DNA from: Planctomycetota bacterium
Lineage (GTDB): Bacteria > Planctomycetota > UBA1135 > UBA2386
NCBI GenBank assembly: GCA_027621295.1
Contig: JAQCBR010000001.1
Coordinates: 1-64,000 of the forward strand
Length of the DNA stretch: 64,000 bases
Direction: 5' to 3'
Both the position numbers and the translations under genes were made by a program. Positions 17,972 to 27,300 of this stretch are shown in pieces. The notes below the pieces were generated by a model. It was given only the letters and a program-made list of their open reading frames with translations, was not told the origin of the DNA and made no database searches. Positions within the stretch are counted from its first letter, which is position 1. Every line of letters begins with the position of its first letter.

Positions 17972-18277
17972 GTGTCTTCCAGGATCAGCGCGTTTCGGGT
18001 GATCGGCCGACCAGTCTAGCCGTCCCGTCGGAGGGAACGAAGCCGGAGGATCGGGCGATGCGGACGATTGGACGAGCCCCAGCCGCCGATCTTCCCGCCG
18101 GGGAGCATGTCCTGGGCGGGCGAGGCGACCTCGGCACGGAGCCGGGGCATCCCTGGTTCATCGGCGCCCGGGCGTGGCGGCCTTGCGCTCGCCACGGAGC
18201 CGGTCCGATCCCCGCCCTGCCATCGGCCCCGCCCAGCAATCGGCCCCGCCCAGCAATCGGCGGTCAGGGCGACCGGC
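17972..18277. other. 306-bp intergenic gap between gspF and gspG
   Basis: No convincing gene in either strand. It contains the three-unit tandem repeat at 18210-18260 and GC-rich sequence. It could hold an internal promoter for gspGHIJ, but no clear -35/-10 pair was seen. Confidence 0.6.
18210..18260. repeat. Three tandem 17-bp units
   Basis: The unit CCCCGCCCAGCAATCGG occurs perfectly at 18227-18243 and 18244-18260, and with two mismatches at 18210-18226. It lies just after the gspF stop, within the T2SS operon leader region of gspG. Confidence 0.9.
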
Positions 18278-19504
18278 TCACTTGACCTTCTGCAGCTCGA
18301 GCAGAGGCATCACGATCGCGACGACGATGCCGGCGACGATCACCGCGAGGAACACGATGATGAGCGGCTCGATCAGTGAGGTCAGCTTCTGGGTCGAGAG
18401 ATCGACCTCTTCGTCGTACGTCTCGGCGACGCGCTCGAGCATCTCCTCGAGGTTGCCGGCCTGCTCGCCGACGCCGACCATGTAGCAGACCATCGGCGGG
18501 AACGCGCCGGTCATCTTCATCGGCGTCGAGATGTCGGTGCCCTCGAGCACGTGGTCGTGCACCGAGGTCAGCGCGTTGGTCAGCACGACGTTGTCGAGGA
18601 CCTTCTTCGTGACCTCGATCGCCTGGAGTGCGGGAACGCCCGAGCGGAGGAGCGTCGCGAAGGTCGTCGAGAAGCGGGCGACGGCCTGCTTCCGCATCAG
18701 GTCGCCGAAGACCGGGACACGGAGCTTGAACGAGTCCCAGGCGAGCCGGCCCTTCTCCGAGTTCACGAAGAGCTGGAACAGGATCACCGCGAGCAGCGCG
18801 CCGACGAAGACCAGGAACCAGTTGTTCTGCAGGAACGTGCTGACCGTGATCAGGATCTCGGTCGGCAGCGGCAGCTCCTGGTTCTTCGCGCGGAGGAGCT
18901 GCGTGACCTTCGGCACGACGGCCGTCATCAGGATGACCACGACGACGAGGCCGACGACGACCATGATCATCGGGTAGACCATCGCCGCCCCGACCTTGTT
19001 CTGAAGGCGGGACTGGGCCTGCAGGAAGCCGGCGAGCCGGACCATCACCTCGTCGAGCGCGCCCGACGACTCTCCGGCGCGGACCATGTTGGCGTACAGG
19101 TCGCTGAAGTAGGCGGGGTGCTGGGCGACCGCGTCGCCGAGCGGCACGCCCTGCGTGACCTTCTCCCGGATGTCCCGGAACGTCGCCTCGATCTTCCGGT
19201 CGGGGGCCTGCTCGATCACCATCCGCAGCGTCTCGGCCAGCGGGATGCCGGCGCGCAGCAGCGAAGCCATCTGCCGGGTCACCTGCGCGACCTGGTCGTT
19301 CCGCTGCTTGTTGGGGAACTCGACCCCGGTGACGCCCTTGATCTGGACGCGCCGCCCGCCGCCGCGCTTCTTCTCCTTGATGTCGGTGACGTACAGCCGG
19401 TCACCGCGCAGCTTGAGCCGGGCCTCACGCGCCGAGTCGGCGTCGATGATGCCCTTGCGCTGCTTGTTGCTGCCGTCGACGGCCTTGTATTCGAAGATCG
19501 GCAT
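18278..19504 (-). CDS. gspF: Type II secretion inner-membrane platform protein GspF
   Basis: The 408-residue protein begins MPIFEYKAVDG, the GspF signature, and has the two T2SSF domains (about 70-195 and 275-400). Each has the MVRAGESSG and VGEQAGNLEEML motif before its membrane helix. Three membrane segments are at about 170-190, 222-245 and 375-400. It is the platform for the GspE ATPase and the pseudopilus. It lies 22 bases downstream of gspE. Confidence 0.95.
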   Translation of the reverse strand: MPIFEYKAVDGSNKQRKGIIDADSAREARLKLRGDRLYVTDIKEKKRGGGRRVQIKGVTGVEFPNKQRNDQVAQVTRQMASLLRAGIPLAETLRMVIEQAPDRKIEATFRDIREKVTQGVPLGDAVAQHPAYFSDLYANMVRAGESSGALDEVMVRLAGFLQAQSRLQNKVGAAMVYPMIMVVVGLVVVVILMTAVVPKVTQLLRAKNQELPLPTEILITVSTFLQNNWFLVFVGALLAVILFQLFVNSEKGRLAWDSFKLRVPVFGDLMRKQAVARFSTTFATLLRSGVPALQAIEVTKKVLDNVVLTNALTSVHDHVLEGTDISTPMKMTGAFPPMVCYMVGVGEQAGNLEEMLERVAETYDEEVDLSTQKLTSLIEPLIIVFLAVIVAGIVVAIVMPLLELQKVK

Positions 19505-19526
19505 GATCCGAGCGCGGGCGGGGGGA

Positions 19527-21239
19527 TCAGGACACGTCGAGCTGGGTCACGCGCAGGATCTCTTCCGGCGTCGTGTGTCCGTGGAGGAGCTTCTCGACGC
19601 CGTCCATGCGCAGCGTGCGGAGACCGCGCTCCAGCGCACCACGCTTGATCTCGCTGGCCGTCGCCTTGTTGACGATCTGTTCCTGGACCGGCGCGTCGAT
19701 GGGCAGGACCTCGTAGATCGCGGTGCGGCCCGAGAAGCCGCTGTGGAAGCACTCGTCGCAGCCGCGTCCGAAGGCCACGCCGTCCGGGAACTGGTCGAAG
19801 ACCAGACGCAGCTCCTCGAGCTGGAACCGCATGCGTTCGTCGAGGTCCTTCGTGTAATCGCGGCAGTGCGGGCAGATCGTCCGGACGAGCCGCTGGGCGA
19901 TGACCAGGAGCATGGACGACGACACCAGGTAGGGCTCGATCCCGATGTCCAGCATGCGGGTCACGGTCGACGCGGAGTCGTTCGTGTGGACCGTCGAGAA
20001 CACGAGGTGGCCGGTCAGCGCCGCGCGGATCGCGATGTCCGCCGTCTCGGAGTCGCGGACTTCGCCGACCATCATCACGTCGGGGTCCTGGCGGAGGAAC
20101 GAGCGGAGGCCGGCGGCGAAGGTCAGGCCCTTCTTGGCGTTGACCTGGACCTGGCTGATCCCGTCGAGGTTGTATTCGACGGGATCCTCGATCGTCAGGA
20201 TGTTCAGCTGCGGCGAGTTGATCTCCGCGAGGCCCGCGTAGAGCGTCGTCGTCTTGCCCGAGCCGGTCGGGCCGGTCACGAAGATGATGCCGTGGCTGTA
20301 GTGGATGTAGCGCTTGATCGTCTTGAGGTTGTCCTCGTTGAGCCCGATCTGGTCGAGCGAGTAGACCTTCGTCGTCTTGTCGAGGATGCGGAAGACGATG
20401 CGCTCACCGTTCTGGACCGGGACCGTCGAGATGCGGACGTCGACGTCGCCGTCGCCGATGCGGATCGACGCGCGGCCGTCCTGCGGCAGGCGGCGTTCGG
20501 CGATGTCCATCTTCCCCATGACCTTGACGCGGGAGACGATCGCCTCCTGCGCCTTTTTGGGGATCGACTCCGTGTCGTAGAGCACGCCGTCGATCCGCAT
20601 GCGGACCTGGAGTCGATCGGCGTAGGGCTGCAGGTGGATGTCCGAGGCGCGGAGCTTGAGCGCCTGGAACAGCAGCATGTTGACCAGCTTGATGATCGGC
20701 GCCTTGTTGGCGACGTCGAGCAGGTCCTCCGACTCCTCGATCTTCGACGCGAGACCGACGATGTCCTGCTCCTCGATGTCATCGAGGGCCTCGTCGACGC
20801 CGTCCGCTTTGTGGCGGTAGGCGCGGTTGATCAGGTTGGCGATCTCGGAGCGCGGGACGAGGACCGCCTCGCACTCGGTGCCGAGCATCGTCGCCAGGTC
20901 GTCCATCGGCTTGACGTCGAGCGGACGGTGCGTGGCGACCTTGGTCGAGCGGCCGTCGGACTCGACGGCGACGAGGCCGTGGGTCCGCGCGAACTGGACC
21001 GGAACGTGCTGGATGAAGTCGGAAGGGGCGGCGACACCTTCGAGCGAGTCGCGCACCTCGAGGCCCAGGAAGTCCCCGAAGAACTTCAGGCACTCCCGCT
21101 CGTTCATCAGGTTCCGGCCGATCAGGACCTGGTCGAGGCTCTGGCCGGTCTCGCGCTCGGCGGCGAGCGCGTCCCGGATCTGCTCCTCACGCAGGCCGGC
21201 GGTCTGGAGCAGGCGTTCGCGGATGCGGTCTTCGAACAT
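19527..21239 (-). CDS. gspE: Type II secretion ATPase GspE
   Basis: A hexameric traffic ATPase of 570 residues that drives pseudopilus assembly. The N1 domain (about 1-150) is of the MshEN/GspE-N type. The catalytic half has Walker A GPTGSGKT (323-330), the Asp box around TIEDPVEYN, Walker B LRQDPDVMMVGEVRD and the His box TGHLVFSTVHTNDS. A four-cysteine zinc site is formed by CPHC and CDEC, as in GspE rather than PilT. No gspL (the usual membrane partner) is in the cluster. Confidence 0.96.
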   Translation of the reverse strand: MFEDRIRERLLQTAGLREEQIRDALAAERETGQSLDQVLIGRNLMNERECLKFFGDFLGLEVRDSLEGVAAPSDFIQHVPVQFARTHGLVAVESDGRSTKVATHRPLDVKPMDDLATMLGTECEAVLVPRSEIANLINRAYRHKADGVDEALDDIEEQDIVGLASKIEESEDLLDVANKAPIIKLVNMLLFQALKLRASDIHLQPYADRLQVRMRIDGVLYDTESIPKKAQEAIVSRVKVMGKMDIAERRLPQDGRASIRIGDGDVDVRISTVPVQNGERIVFRILDKTTKVYSLDQIGLNEDNLKTIKRYIHYSHGIIFVTGPTGSGKTTTLYAGLAEINSPQLNILTIEDPVEYNLDGISQVQVNAKKGLTFAAGLRSFLRQDPDVMMVGEVRDSETADIAIRAALTGHLVFSTVHTNDSASTVTRMLDIGIEPYLVSSSMLLVIAQRLVRTICPHCRDYTKDLDERMRFQLEELRLVFDQFPDGVAFGRGCDECFHSGFSGRTAIYEVLPIDAPVQEQIVNKATASEIKRGALERGLRTLRMDGVEKLLHGHTTPEEILRVTQLDVS

Positions 21240-21308
21240 GGGGTCCGGCTTCGGGGAACTCGGAGAGGTCTCGGGCGCGGCCCGGCGAGGATGCCGGGCC
21301 GCAGGGGG

Positions 21309-23639
21309 TCAGCGGCCGTCGCCGCTGCCGGCAGCCTGGGGTTCGGTCGGCACCGGAGCCGGCTTGGGGGCCGGTTCGAGCGGCGTGCCTTCCTCGAAGA
21401 TCTCCTGGAGCGTCGGCACGCTCGGCTGCGAGCCGTCGAAGGTCGGGGTCTCGGTCGGACGGTTGTAGAACGGGATGTCGAAGCCGCCGTGACGGTCGAA
21501 GTCGTCGGCCGTCGTGCGGGGGTCGTCCAGCGTCGGCACGACGCCGCCCGTCCAGCGCGAGTCCAGGATGCGGAGGCGTCGGTTGCCGATGTAGTCGGCG
21601 GCCTCGAGCTTCTTCCGCTGGCTGACTTCCTGCAGGTCGGAGAAGTCCGGCTCGTTCAGGATGGTCGGCGTGACGAAGAAGTAGAGGTTGGTCTTCTGGA
21701 ACTCGTCGCTGCGGTTCCGGAACAGCACGCCGAGCAGCGGGATGTCCTTCAGCAGCGGGATGCCCGACTCGCTCTCCGCCTCCAGGTCCTCGATGATCCC
21801 GCCGAGCACCATCGTGTAGCCACTCGGCAGCGTGACCTGGGTCTGCACCTGGCGGCTGATCGTCGTGCCGCCGGTCGTCGGGTCGGCCGCGCCGATGAAG
21901 CGGGACACCGTGATGTCGATGTCGAGGCGCAGGTAGTCGTTGGACGAGATCGACGGCGAGATCGTCAGCTCGATCCCCGCGGTCCGCGGGTCACCGACGC
22001 CCGTCTGGGTCGTCGCCTGGCCCTGGGAGACCGTCTGCGTCGGCCGGTTCTCCTCGGTCTTGACCAGCGCCTGCTCGTTGTTGTTCACGACGATGCTCGG
22101 CAGCGACAGGATGTTCGAACGGTCGTCGTTCGACAGCGCGTTGACGACGACGGGGATCGCGAAGTCGTCCGACGTGATGATGCCGCCGGTCAGACCCTGG
22201 AGCGGGTCGTCGAAGTTCGGCAGGCGGGTGTCCGGCAGGCCGTCGTCGTCGGTGTCCGAGAACTCGGTCAGGCCGAACGACGTGAAGCCGAACGGGCGCT
22301 GGAACTGCCCTTCTGCGAGGTCGAGCAGGCCGAGTTCGACGCCGAGCCGGTCGCGGTTCGACGTCGACAGTTCGACGAGCGCAGCCTCGATCAGCACCTG
22401 CGGCTGGCGGGTGTCGAGCTCCTCGATCATCCGCTCGATCTGCCGGAACTTCGACTGCGTGGACGACACCAGCAGCGAGTTCGACTCGGCGTGGGCGACG
22501 ATGACGGTCGGGCGGGGGCGCCGTGCGACCGCCTGCTGGCCGGCCTGTGCCTGCTGCTCCGCCTGCTGGTCCTCGCGGAGGAACTCACGCAGCGTCTGCT
22601 GCAGGTCCTGGGCGAGGACGTTGCGGAGCTGGATCACGTGGATGTCACCGCCGCTCGCCTCGATCGGCTGGTCGAGGCGGGCGATCAGGTCGAGAGCTTC
22701 GACGATGCGCTCGGGCTCGCCGGTGACGAGCAGCGCGTTCAGCGAGCTCAGCGCGAGCACCTTCACGGCCTCGCCGCCGGCGGCCTGGATCTGGCCGCCG
22801 GCCGCGCCCTGTGCCTGCTGGACGCGGCGTGCGCGGTCTTCGAGAACCTGGCTCAGAACCGGCTCGAGCTCCTCCGCCGTGGCGTAGCTGAGCTTGACCA
22901 CGCGGCTCTCGTTCGCCGGCTGGACCGGCGGGACGTCCGAGAGCTTGAGGAGCTGGTAGGCCGCGTAGACCTGGGGGCCGAAGCCCTGCAGGATCATCGA
23001 GCGGTTGTCGCCGAGGTTGCCGGTCAGGACTCCGCCCGACGGCTGGGCCGACTGGGCGAAGAACGGCCGGGTCGCGGTCGATGCGGTCACCGCGTTGATG
23101 TGGTTCAGCTGCAGCATCGTCAGGATCTGCACGCCGGTCTGCGTCGCGTACTTTTCCAGCTCCTCGGCCGGGACGTAGCGCGCGCTGGCGGTCACGTCCG
23201 CGCGCTGCGGGCCGGCCAGCGAGACGATCTGGACGATCTCCGACTCCTCGTCTCCGCGGATGACCACCGCGAAGCCGCGCATGTAGAGCATCGTCTGGAA
23301 GAACCCGAAGAACTGCTCCCGGGACACGTTGACCGTGCCATAGAAGTTGATCGACAGGTTCGGCTGCTGGAAGTCGGTCTCGGAGAAGGTGATGACCTTC
23401 CCGGTGATCTTCTCGGTCAGCTTGATGAAGTCCTTCAGCGAGACGCCGGTGGCCTCGTTGACGGACAGCGAGATCCGGCCGTTCTCGATCGTCAGCTCCG
23501 CGATGCCCGGGTCGGTTCCTTCGGGCACCTGCGCTGCGACCTGCGAGGGGGCCACGGCCCAGAGGCCGAGCAGCGCGGTCAGGAGCGCGGTCTTGCCCGC
23601 GCGGTGCAGAGTCTCTTTCACGTCCGTCTGGCTTCCCAT
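21309..23639 (-). CDS. gspD: Type II secretion outer-membrane secretin GspD
   Basis: The 776-residue secretin precursor has a signal peptide (KTALLTALLGLWAVAPSQVAAQ) and an N0 domain (VSLKDFIKLTEKITGKVITF). N1-N3 repeats are spread over about 110-400, and the C-terminal secretin domain is about 480-700 (LSLPSIVVNNNEQA, ELTISPSISSNDYLRLDI, MVLGGIIED). An extra C-terminal S-domain-like tail of about 80 residues ends in Pro/Glu-rich sequence. The ATG at 23639 gives a normal signal peptide; an in-frame Met further upstream at 23885 would add about 80 basic residues without similarity. It is the first gene of the cluster, divergent from the EIIA gene. Confidence 0.94.
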   Translation of the reverse strand: MGSQTDVKETLHRAGKTALLTALLGLWAVAPSQVAAQVPEGTDPGIAELTIENGRISLSVNEATGVSLKDFIKLTEKITGKVITFSETDFQQPNLSINFYGTVNVSREQFFGFFQTMLYMRGFAVVIRGDEESEIVQIVSLAGPQRADVTASARYVPAEELEKYATQTGVQILTMLQLNHINAVTASTATRPFFAQSAQPSGGVLTGNLGDNRSMILQGFGPQVYAAYQLLKLSDVPPVQPANESRVVKLSYATAEELEPVLSQVLEDRARRVQQAQGAAGGQIQAAGGEAVKVLALSSLNALLVTGEPERIVEALDLIARLDQPIEASGGDIHVIQLRNVLAQDLQQTLREFLREDQQAEQQAQAGQQAVARRPRPTVIVAHAESNSLLVSSTQSKFRQIERMIEELDTRQPQVLIEAALVELSTSNRDRLGVELGLLDLAEGQFQRPFGFTSFGLTEFSDTDDDGLPDTRLPNFDDPLQGLTGGIITSDDFAIPVVVNALSNDDRSNILSLPSIVVNNNEQALVKTEENRPTQTVSQGQATTQTGVGDPRTAGIELTISPSISSNDYLRLDIDITVSRFIGAADPTTGGTTISRQVQTQVTLPSGYTMVLGGIIEDLEAESESGIPLLKDIPLLGVLFRNRSDEFQKTNLYFFVTPTILNEPDFSDLQEVSQRKKLEAADYIGNRRLRILDSRWTGGVVPTLDDPRTTADDFDRHGGFDIPFYNRPTETPTFDGSQPSVPTLQEIFEEGTPLEPAPKPAPVPTEPQAAGSGDGR

Positions 23640-23734
23640 CTGGAGAGGTCCCGCTGGCGTCCGACTCGGTCGGTCCTGGAGCGTTCGAATCCGCCGTGGT
23701 GCGGGTTCGATCGGGCCGTCGGACGGGGAGCCTT

Positions 23735-23750
23735 GGGTTTTTATTTCGTT
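23735..23750 (-). promoter_or_regulatory. AT-rich tract, probable gspD promoter region
   Basis: GGGTTTTTATTTCGTT is the most AT-rich stretch in this part of the window. On the minus strand it reads as a TAAAAA/AATAAA-type -10 region about 100 bases before gspD. No matching -35 is clear. Confidence 0.35.
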
Positions 23751-23860
23751 CCGCCACGCGGGGAAAGAGCACATTTCGGCCTTTCGGTTGGCTCTGCCGG
23801 TGCGCACGGGTATCCATGGCCCACCGCGTCGACGGCGGTCGAGTCGGCGTTCGGAACGCC

Positions 23861-24331
23861 ATGAAGTTGTCGCAGCTGCTCGCACCTGAACTCGTCGTCC
23901 ATCCGCTCGCCGCGGGCGACAAATGGGACGCGATCCAGCAGCTGCTGCGCGCTGCGGTGGAAGCGGGCTCGGTGCGTGCCGACGCCTTCGATGCGGTCCA
24001 CAACGCGCTCGTGCAGCGGGAACGCAGCATGTCGACGGGCATGGACCACGGCGTCGCGATCCCGCACGCCGCGGTCGACGAGGTCGACGATGTCGTCACC
24101 GTGCTCGGCATCGCGCCGGACGGGATCCCGTTCGGATCCCTGGACGGACTTCCGGCCCGCATCCTGGTCTGCCTCGTGATCCCGCGCGCGAAGAAGCTGC
24201 TGCACATCAAGACCCTCGCCGAGATCGCTCGCCTGCTCTCGAAGGCCGAGGTCCGGGACGCGCTCCTGGCCAGTGCCGACGCGGCGTCTGCGCTGGAGCT
24301 GGTCCGCGAGAAGGAGCAGGGGGCGCCCTGA
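23861..24331 (+). CDS. PTS EIIA (fructose/nitrogen type) domain protein
   Basis: A single EIIA-2 domain of 156 residues. The phosphorylatable histidine is H69 in MDHGVAIPHA, preceded by the ERSMSTGM loop, as in PtsN. The C-terminal part AEIARLLSKAEVRDALLAS is the domain's final helices. It probably acts in regulation (nitrogen-PTS-like) and not transport, because no EIIB or EIIC is adjacent. In some planctomycetes such single domains accompany HPr and HPr kinase. The start is the ATG at 23861; earlier in-frame codons run into the divergent promoter. Confidence 0.85.
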   Translation: MKLSQLLAPELVVHPLAAGDKWDAIQQLLRAAVEAGSVRADAFDAVHNALVQRERSMSTGMDHGVAIPHAAVDEVDDVVTVLGIAPDGIPFGSLDGLPARILVCLVIPRAKKLLHIKTLAEIARLLSKAEVRDALLASADAASALELVREKEQGAP

Positions 24332-24340
24332 GGTGCCCGC

Positions 24341-27300
24341 TTGGGCGGCGTTGAGCGCGGGCCCGTGGCGGTGAGCGGGGGCGACGCGCAGCGGGAGCGG
24401 GATGGTCCGGCCGCGGCGCTGACCCGGTCGCTGTCCGCCGCGCTCCTGGCCGGCTTCGGTGGGCTGGCGTTCGAACTGGCCGCTCTGCGCCGTGCGGGAC
24501 TCCTGCTCGGCAACACGGCCGAGGCCTCTTCGGCGGTCGTCGGACTGTTCCTGCTCGGTCTCGGGATCGGGGGTTTCGTCGCCTCGCGGAAGGCGCGCGC
24601 GGTCGGCGGCGCAGCCTTCCTGGGACGCGCCTACGGGATGGTCGCGCTCGCGGTGCTGGCGGGGATCTCGGGGCTGGGTCTCGCCGATCCCCCCGGGCCG
24701 GTCGTCGGGGCGGTGGTCCTCACGTTCTGCGTGCTCGGACCGGCCATCGCGATGGGTTTCGCGTTCCCGCTGCTGTTCGCGTTCGCGCCGCGCGTGCCGC
24801 CTGGGCTCGTGCTCGCCGCGAACCTCGTCGGCTCGGTAGGAGCCGCGTTCCTCGCCGGGAACTTCCTGATCCCCGGCGTGGGGATCGTCGCGACGGCATG
24901 GATCGCAGCGGGCTGCTACGCGGTCACGGCGCTGGCCGTGCGCGGCGCCCCCGCAGCCCTCCCCGCGGGCTCTGCGGAAGTCGAGGACGCGCCGGTGGGG
25001 CTCACCAGGCTGGCTGCCGCGCTCGCGGTCTCGTCGGGGCTCCTGACGGTGGGCTTCGAGATCCTGCTGTTCCGGCGCCTGCCGTTCTTCCTCGAGGGGT
25101 TCCAGCCGACCGTGTCCGGCGTGCTGGCGGCCTGCCTGCTCGCGCTCTCTCTCGGCTCGGCGCTGACGATCCGGATCGCAAAGCCAGGAACCGGCTCCGT
25201 CGTCGCTGGGCGTGCGCTGATCGCAGGTGCGGTGGTCGCGAGCCTCGGCATCCATGAATGGACCGGCCCCGGGCTCGCCCGGTTCCCCGTGGGCTCCGAC
25301 CTGGGGCTACACGGGCGCGTGCTGTTCGGGGCCCTGGTCGCCGCCGTGCCGCTGATCCCGCTCGGCGTCGTGGTGCCGGCCCTTCTCGTCGACGTCCGCC
25401 CGGACGTCCGCGCACGCGCTGCGGGTCTGCTCTTCCTGTGGCAGGGCGTCGGAAGTCTCGCTGGGAGTCTCGCCCTGGGGCAGGCGCTGCCGCGCTTCGC
25501 GTCGGAAGCGTTCTTCGTCCTCGCCGGGCCCGTCGCGGCGCTGCTGGCGCTGCTGGTCGCGGCGATCGGCGGCAGGGCCGATCGGCGGCCGGTGTTCGCG
25601 ACCGTGCTCCTCGTGGTGGCCTCTCTCGTCTCCGGGGCGGGCGGTGCCGGCATTCCGTGGTCGCCGACGCCGCCGGTGCGTGGTTCGCGCTACGACCGCC
25701 CCGACGCCTACGCGCCGATCGCGCACCGCACGGACTCGATCACCACGGCGTCGGTGGTCTACGACCGGGCACACCACAGCACCGTGCTGTTCACCGACGA
25801 GTTCCGCGCCGCCTACACGGGGCCGGGAACCAGCTACATGCAGGTCCTCGGCCACCTGCCGTTCCTGTTGCGCGACGGCCTGGAGGACGTGGCCGTCCTC
25901 GCGCTCGGAACGGGTACGACGGCGGAGGCGGTCCGGGTGTGGCCGAGCCCGGACCGGATCCACGTCGTGGAGATCTCGCGGGCGGTCTTCGAGCTCTGCG
26001 ATCGCTTCGCCGGTGATGGTCCGGCGGCCGAAGTCCGGCCCGCGCCGTTCCGCGTCGACCCGCGGACCGAGGTCCACCTCACCGACGGGCGGCGATGGTT
26101 GGCGACGAGAGAACCCGACAGCCTCGATCTGCTGACGATGGAGCCGCTCCTGCCCTATGCGCCCGGGACCGCGCCCCTCTACAGCGCCGAGTTCTACCGC
26201 GCGGTGCGCGCATGCCTGCGGTCGGGCGGCATCTGCGTCCAGTGGGTGCCGACCCACGCGATGCCCCGCCCGATGTTCGAGACGCTGCTCGGCACGTTCG
26301 CCGACGCGTTCGACCACACGTCGGTGTGGTTGGTCGACCAGTCGACGCTGTTGGTGGGATCGAAGTCCCTGCCGCACCTGCCGTCACCGGAGACGCTGCG
26401 TGCGCGTCTGGATGCAGCTCCGGCCGCGGCGCGTCGGACGCTGCACGAAGCCGGGATCGCGGCGGTCGACGACCTCGCCGCGGCCTGTCTGCTGCCTGCG
26501 GCGCCGGCGCTGTTCCCGGACGCGCGGCGCCTCGTCGACGACAGGCCGTTCCTCGAGCGGATCGGCTACTGGAGCGGGGCCGAGCGGCTGTCCTTCTACC
26601 CGGAGAATCTCGGTGCGCTGCGGGAGGTCGTGCGGGCTGCTGGCTCCGCAGAGGACCCACTCGGCGGCAGTGCTGCGATGCGGACGACCCGACTCGCTGG
26701 TCTCGCGGCGCGGGCGTCGGTCCTGCTCGAACCAGAACAGGCGGCCCTCGCCGTCGCCCGCGCGGCGGAGGCAAGGGCAGCGCTCCCTGGCTCGACGTTG
26801 CTCCACGGCGAGGAGACGCTCGCTCTCCGGGCGCTGACGCTGGTCCGCGCGAGGACCGATTCGGCCGAGGCGGTGCGCGCGTCCGCGCGACGCCTCGCCG
26901 AACGGGATCCTGGATCGGCGGAGATCCAGGTGCTGGCCAGCGGCGACGCTCGCGGGGTTGCGCGCGCGACCGCGGTCGACCCGACGGTTGCGGACCGAAG
27001 TGGCTGGGCGTTCGAGGTGGCAGGCGTGGATCTTCCGTCGACGGCGGGGTTCGGGCCCCTCGAGACCGTGTCTTCGATCCCGGAGGGGGAGGGCCTCGTC
27101 GACGCCGCCGCGGCCGACGACGCGCTCGGGGCTGCTCTCCGCGCCGCGTATCGGGTTCGTGTCGGGCGTGCGATGGTCCAGGAGCTCGCGCGCCGACCGC
27201 TCGACCGCCCGGGCGAGGCGTGGGCGTTCGCGCAGGTCCTCGACCCTGCGCTGTTCGAAGCGGCTGCGGCGGTGACGCTCGACGCGCGCGGAGGACTTGC

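Noticed and set aside
18210..18260. Possible CRISPR array
   Set aside because: The units are directly adjacent, with no spacers, and only 17 bp long.
19155..23864. A 1569-codon plus-strand frame running opposite the type II secretion genes
   Set aside because: It is antisense to gspF, gspE and gspD, which have full family motifs; the composition (His/Arg/Asp/Val-rich) is that of a GC-driven shadow frame.
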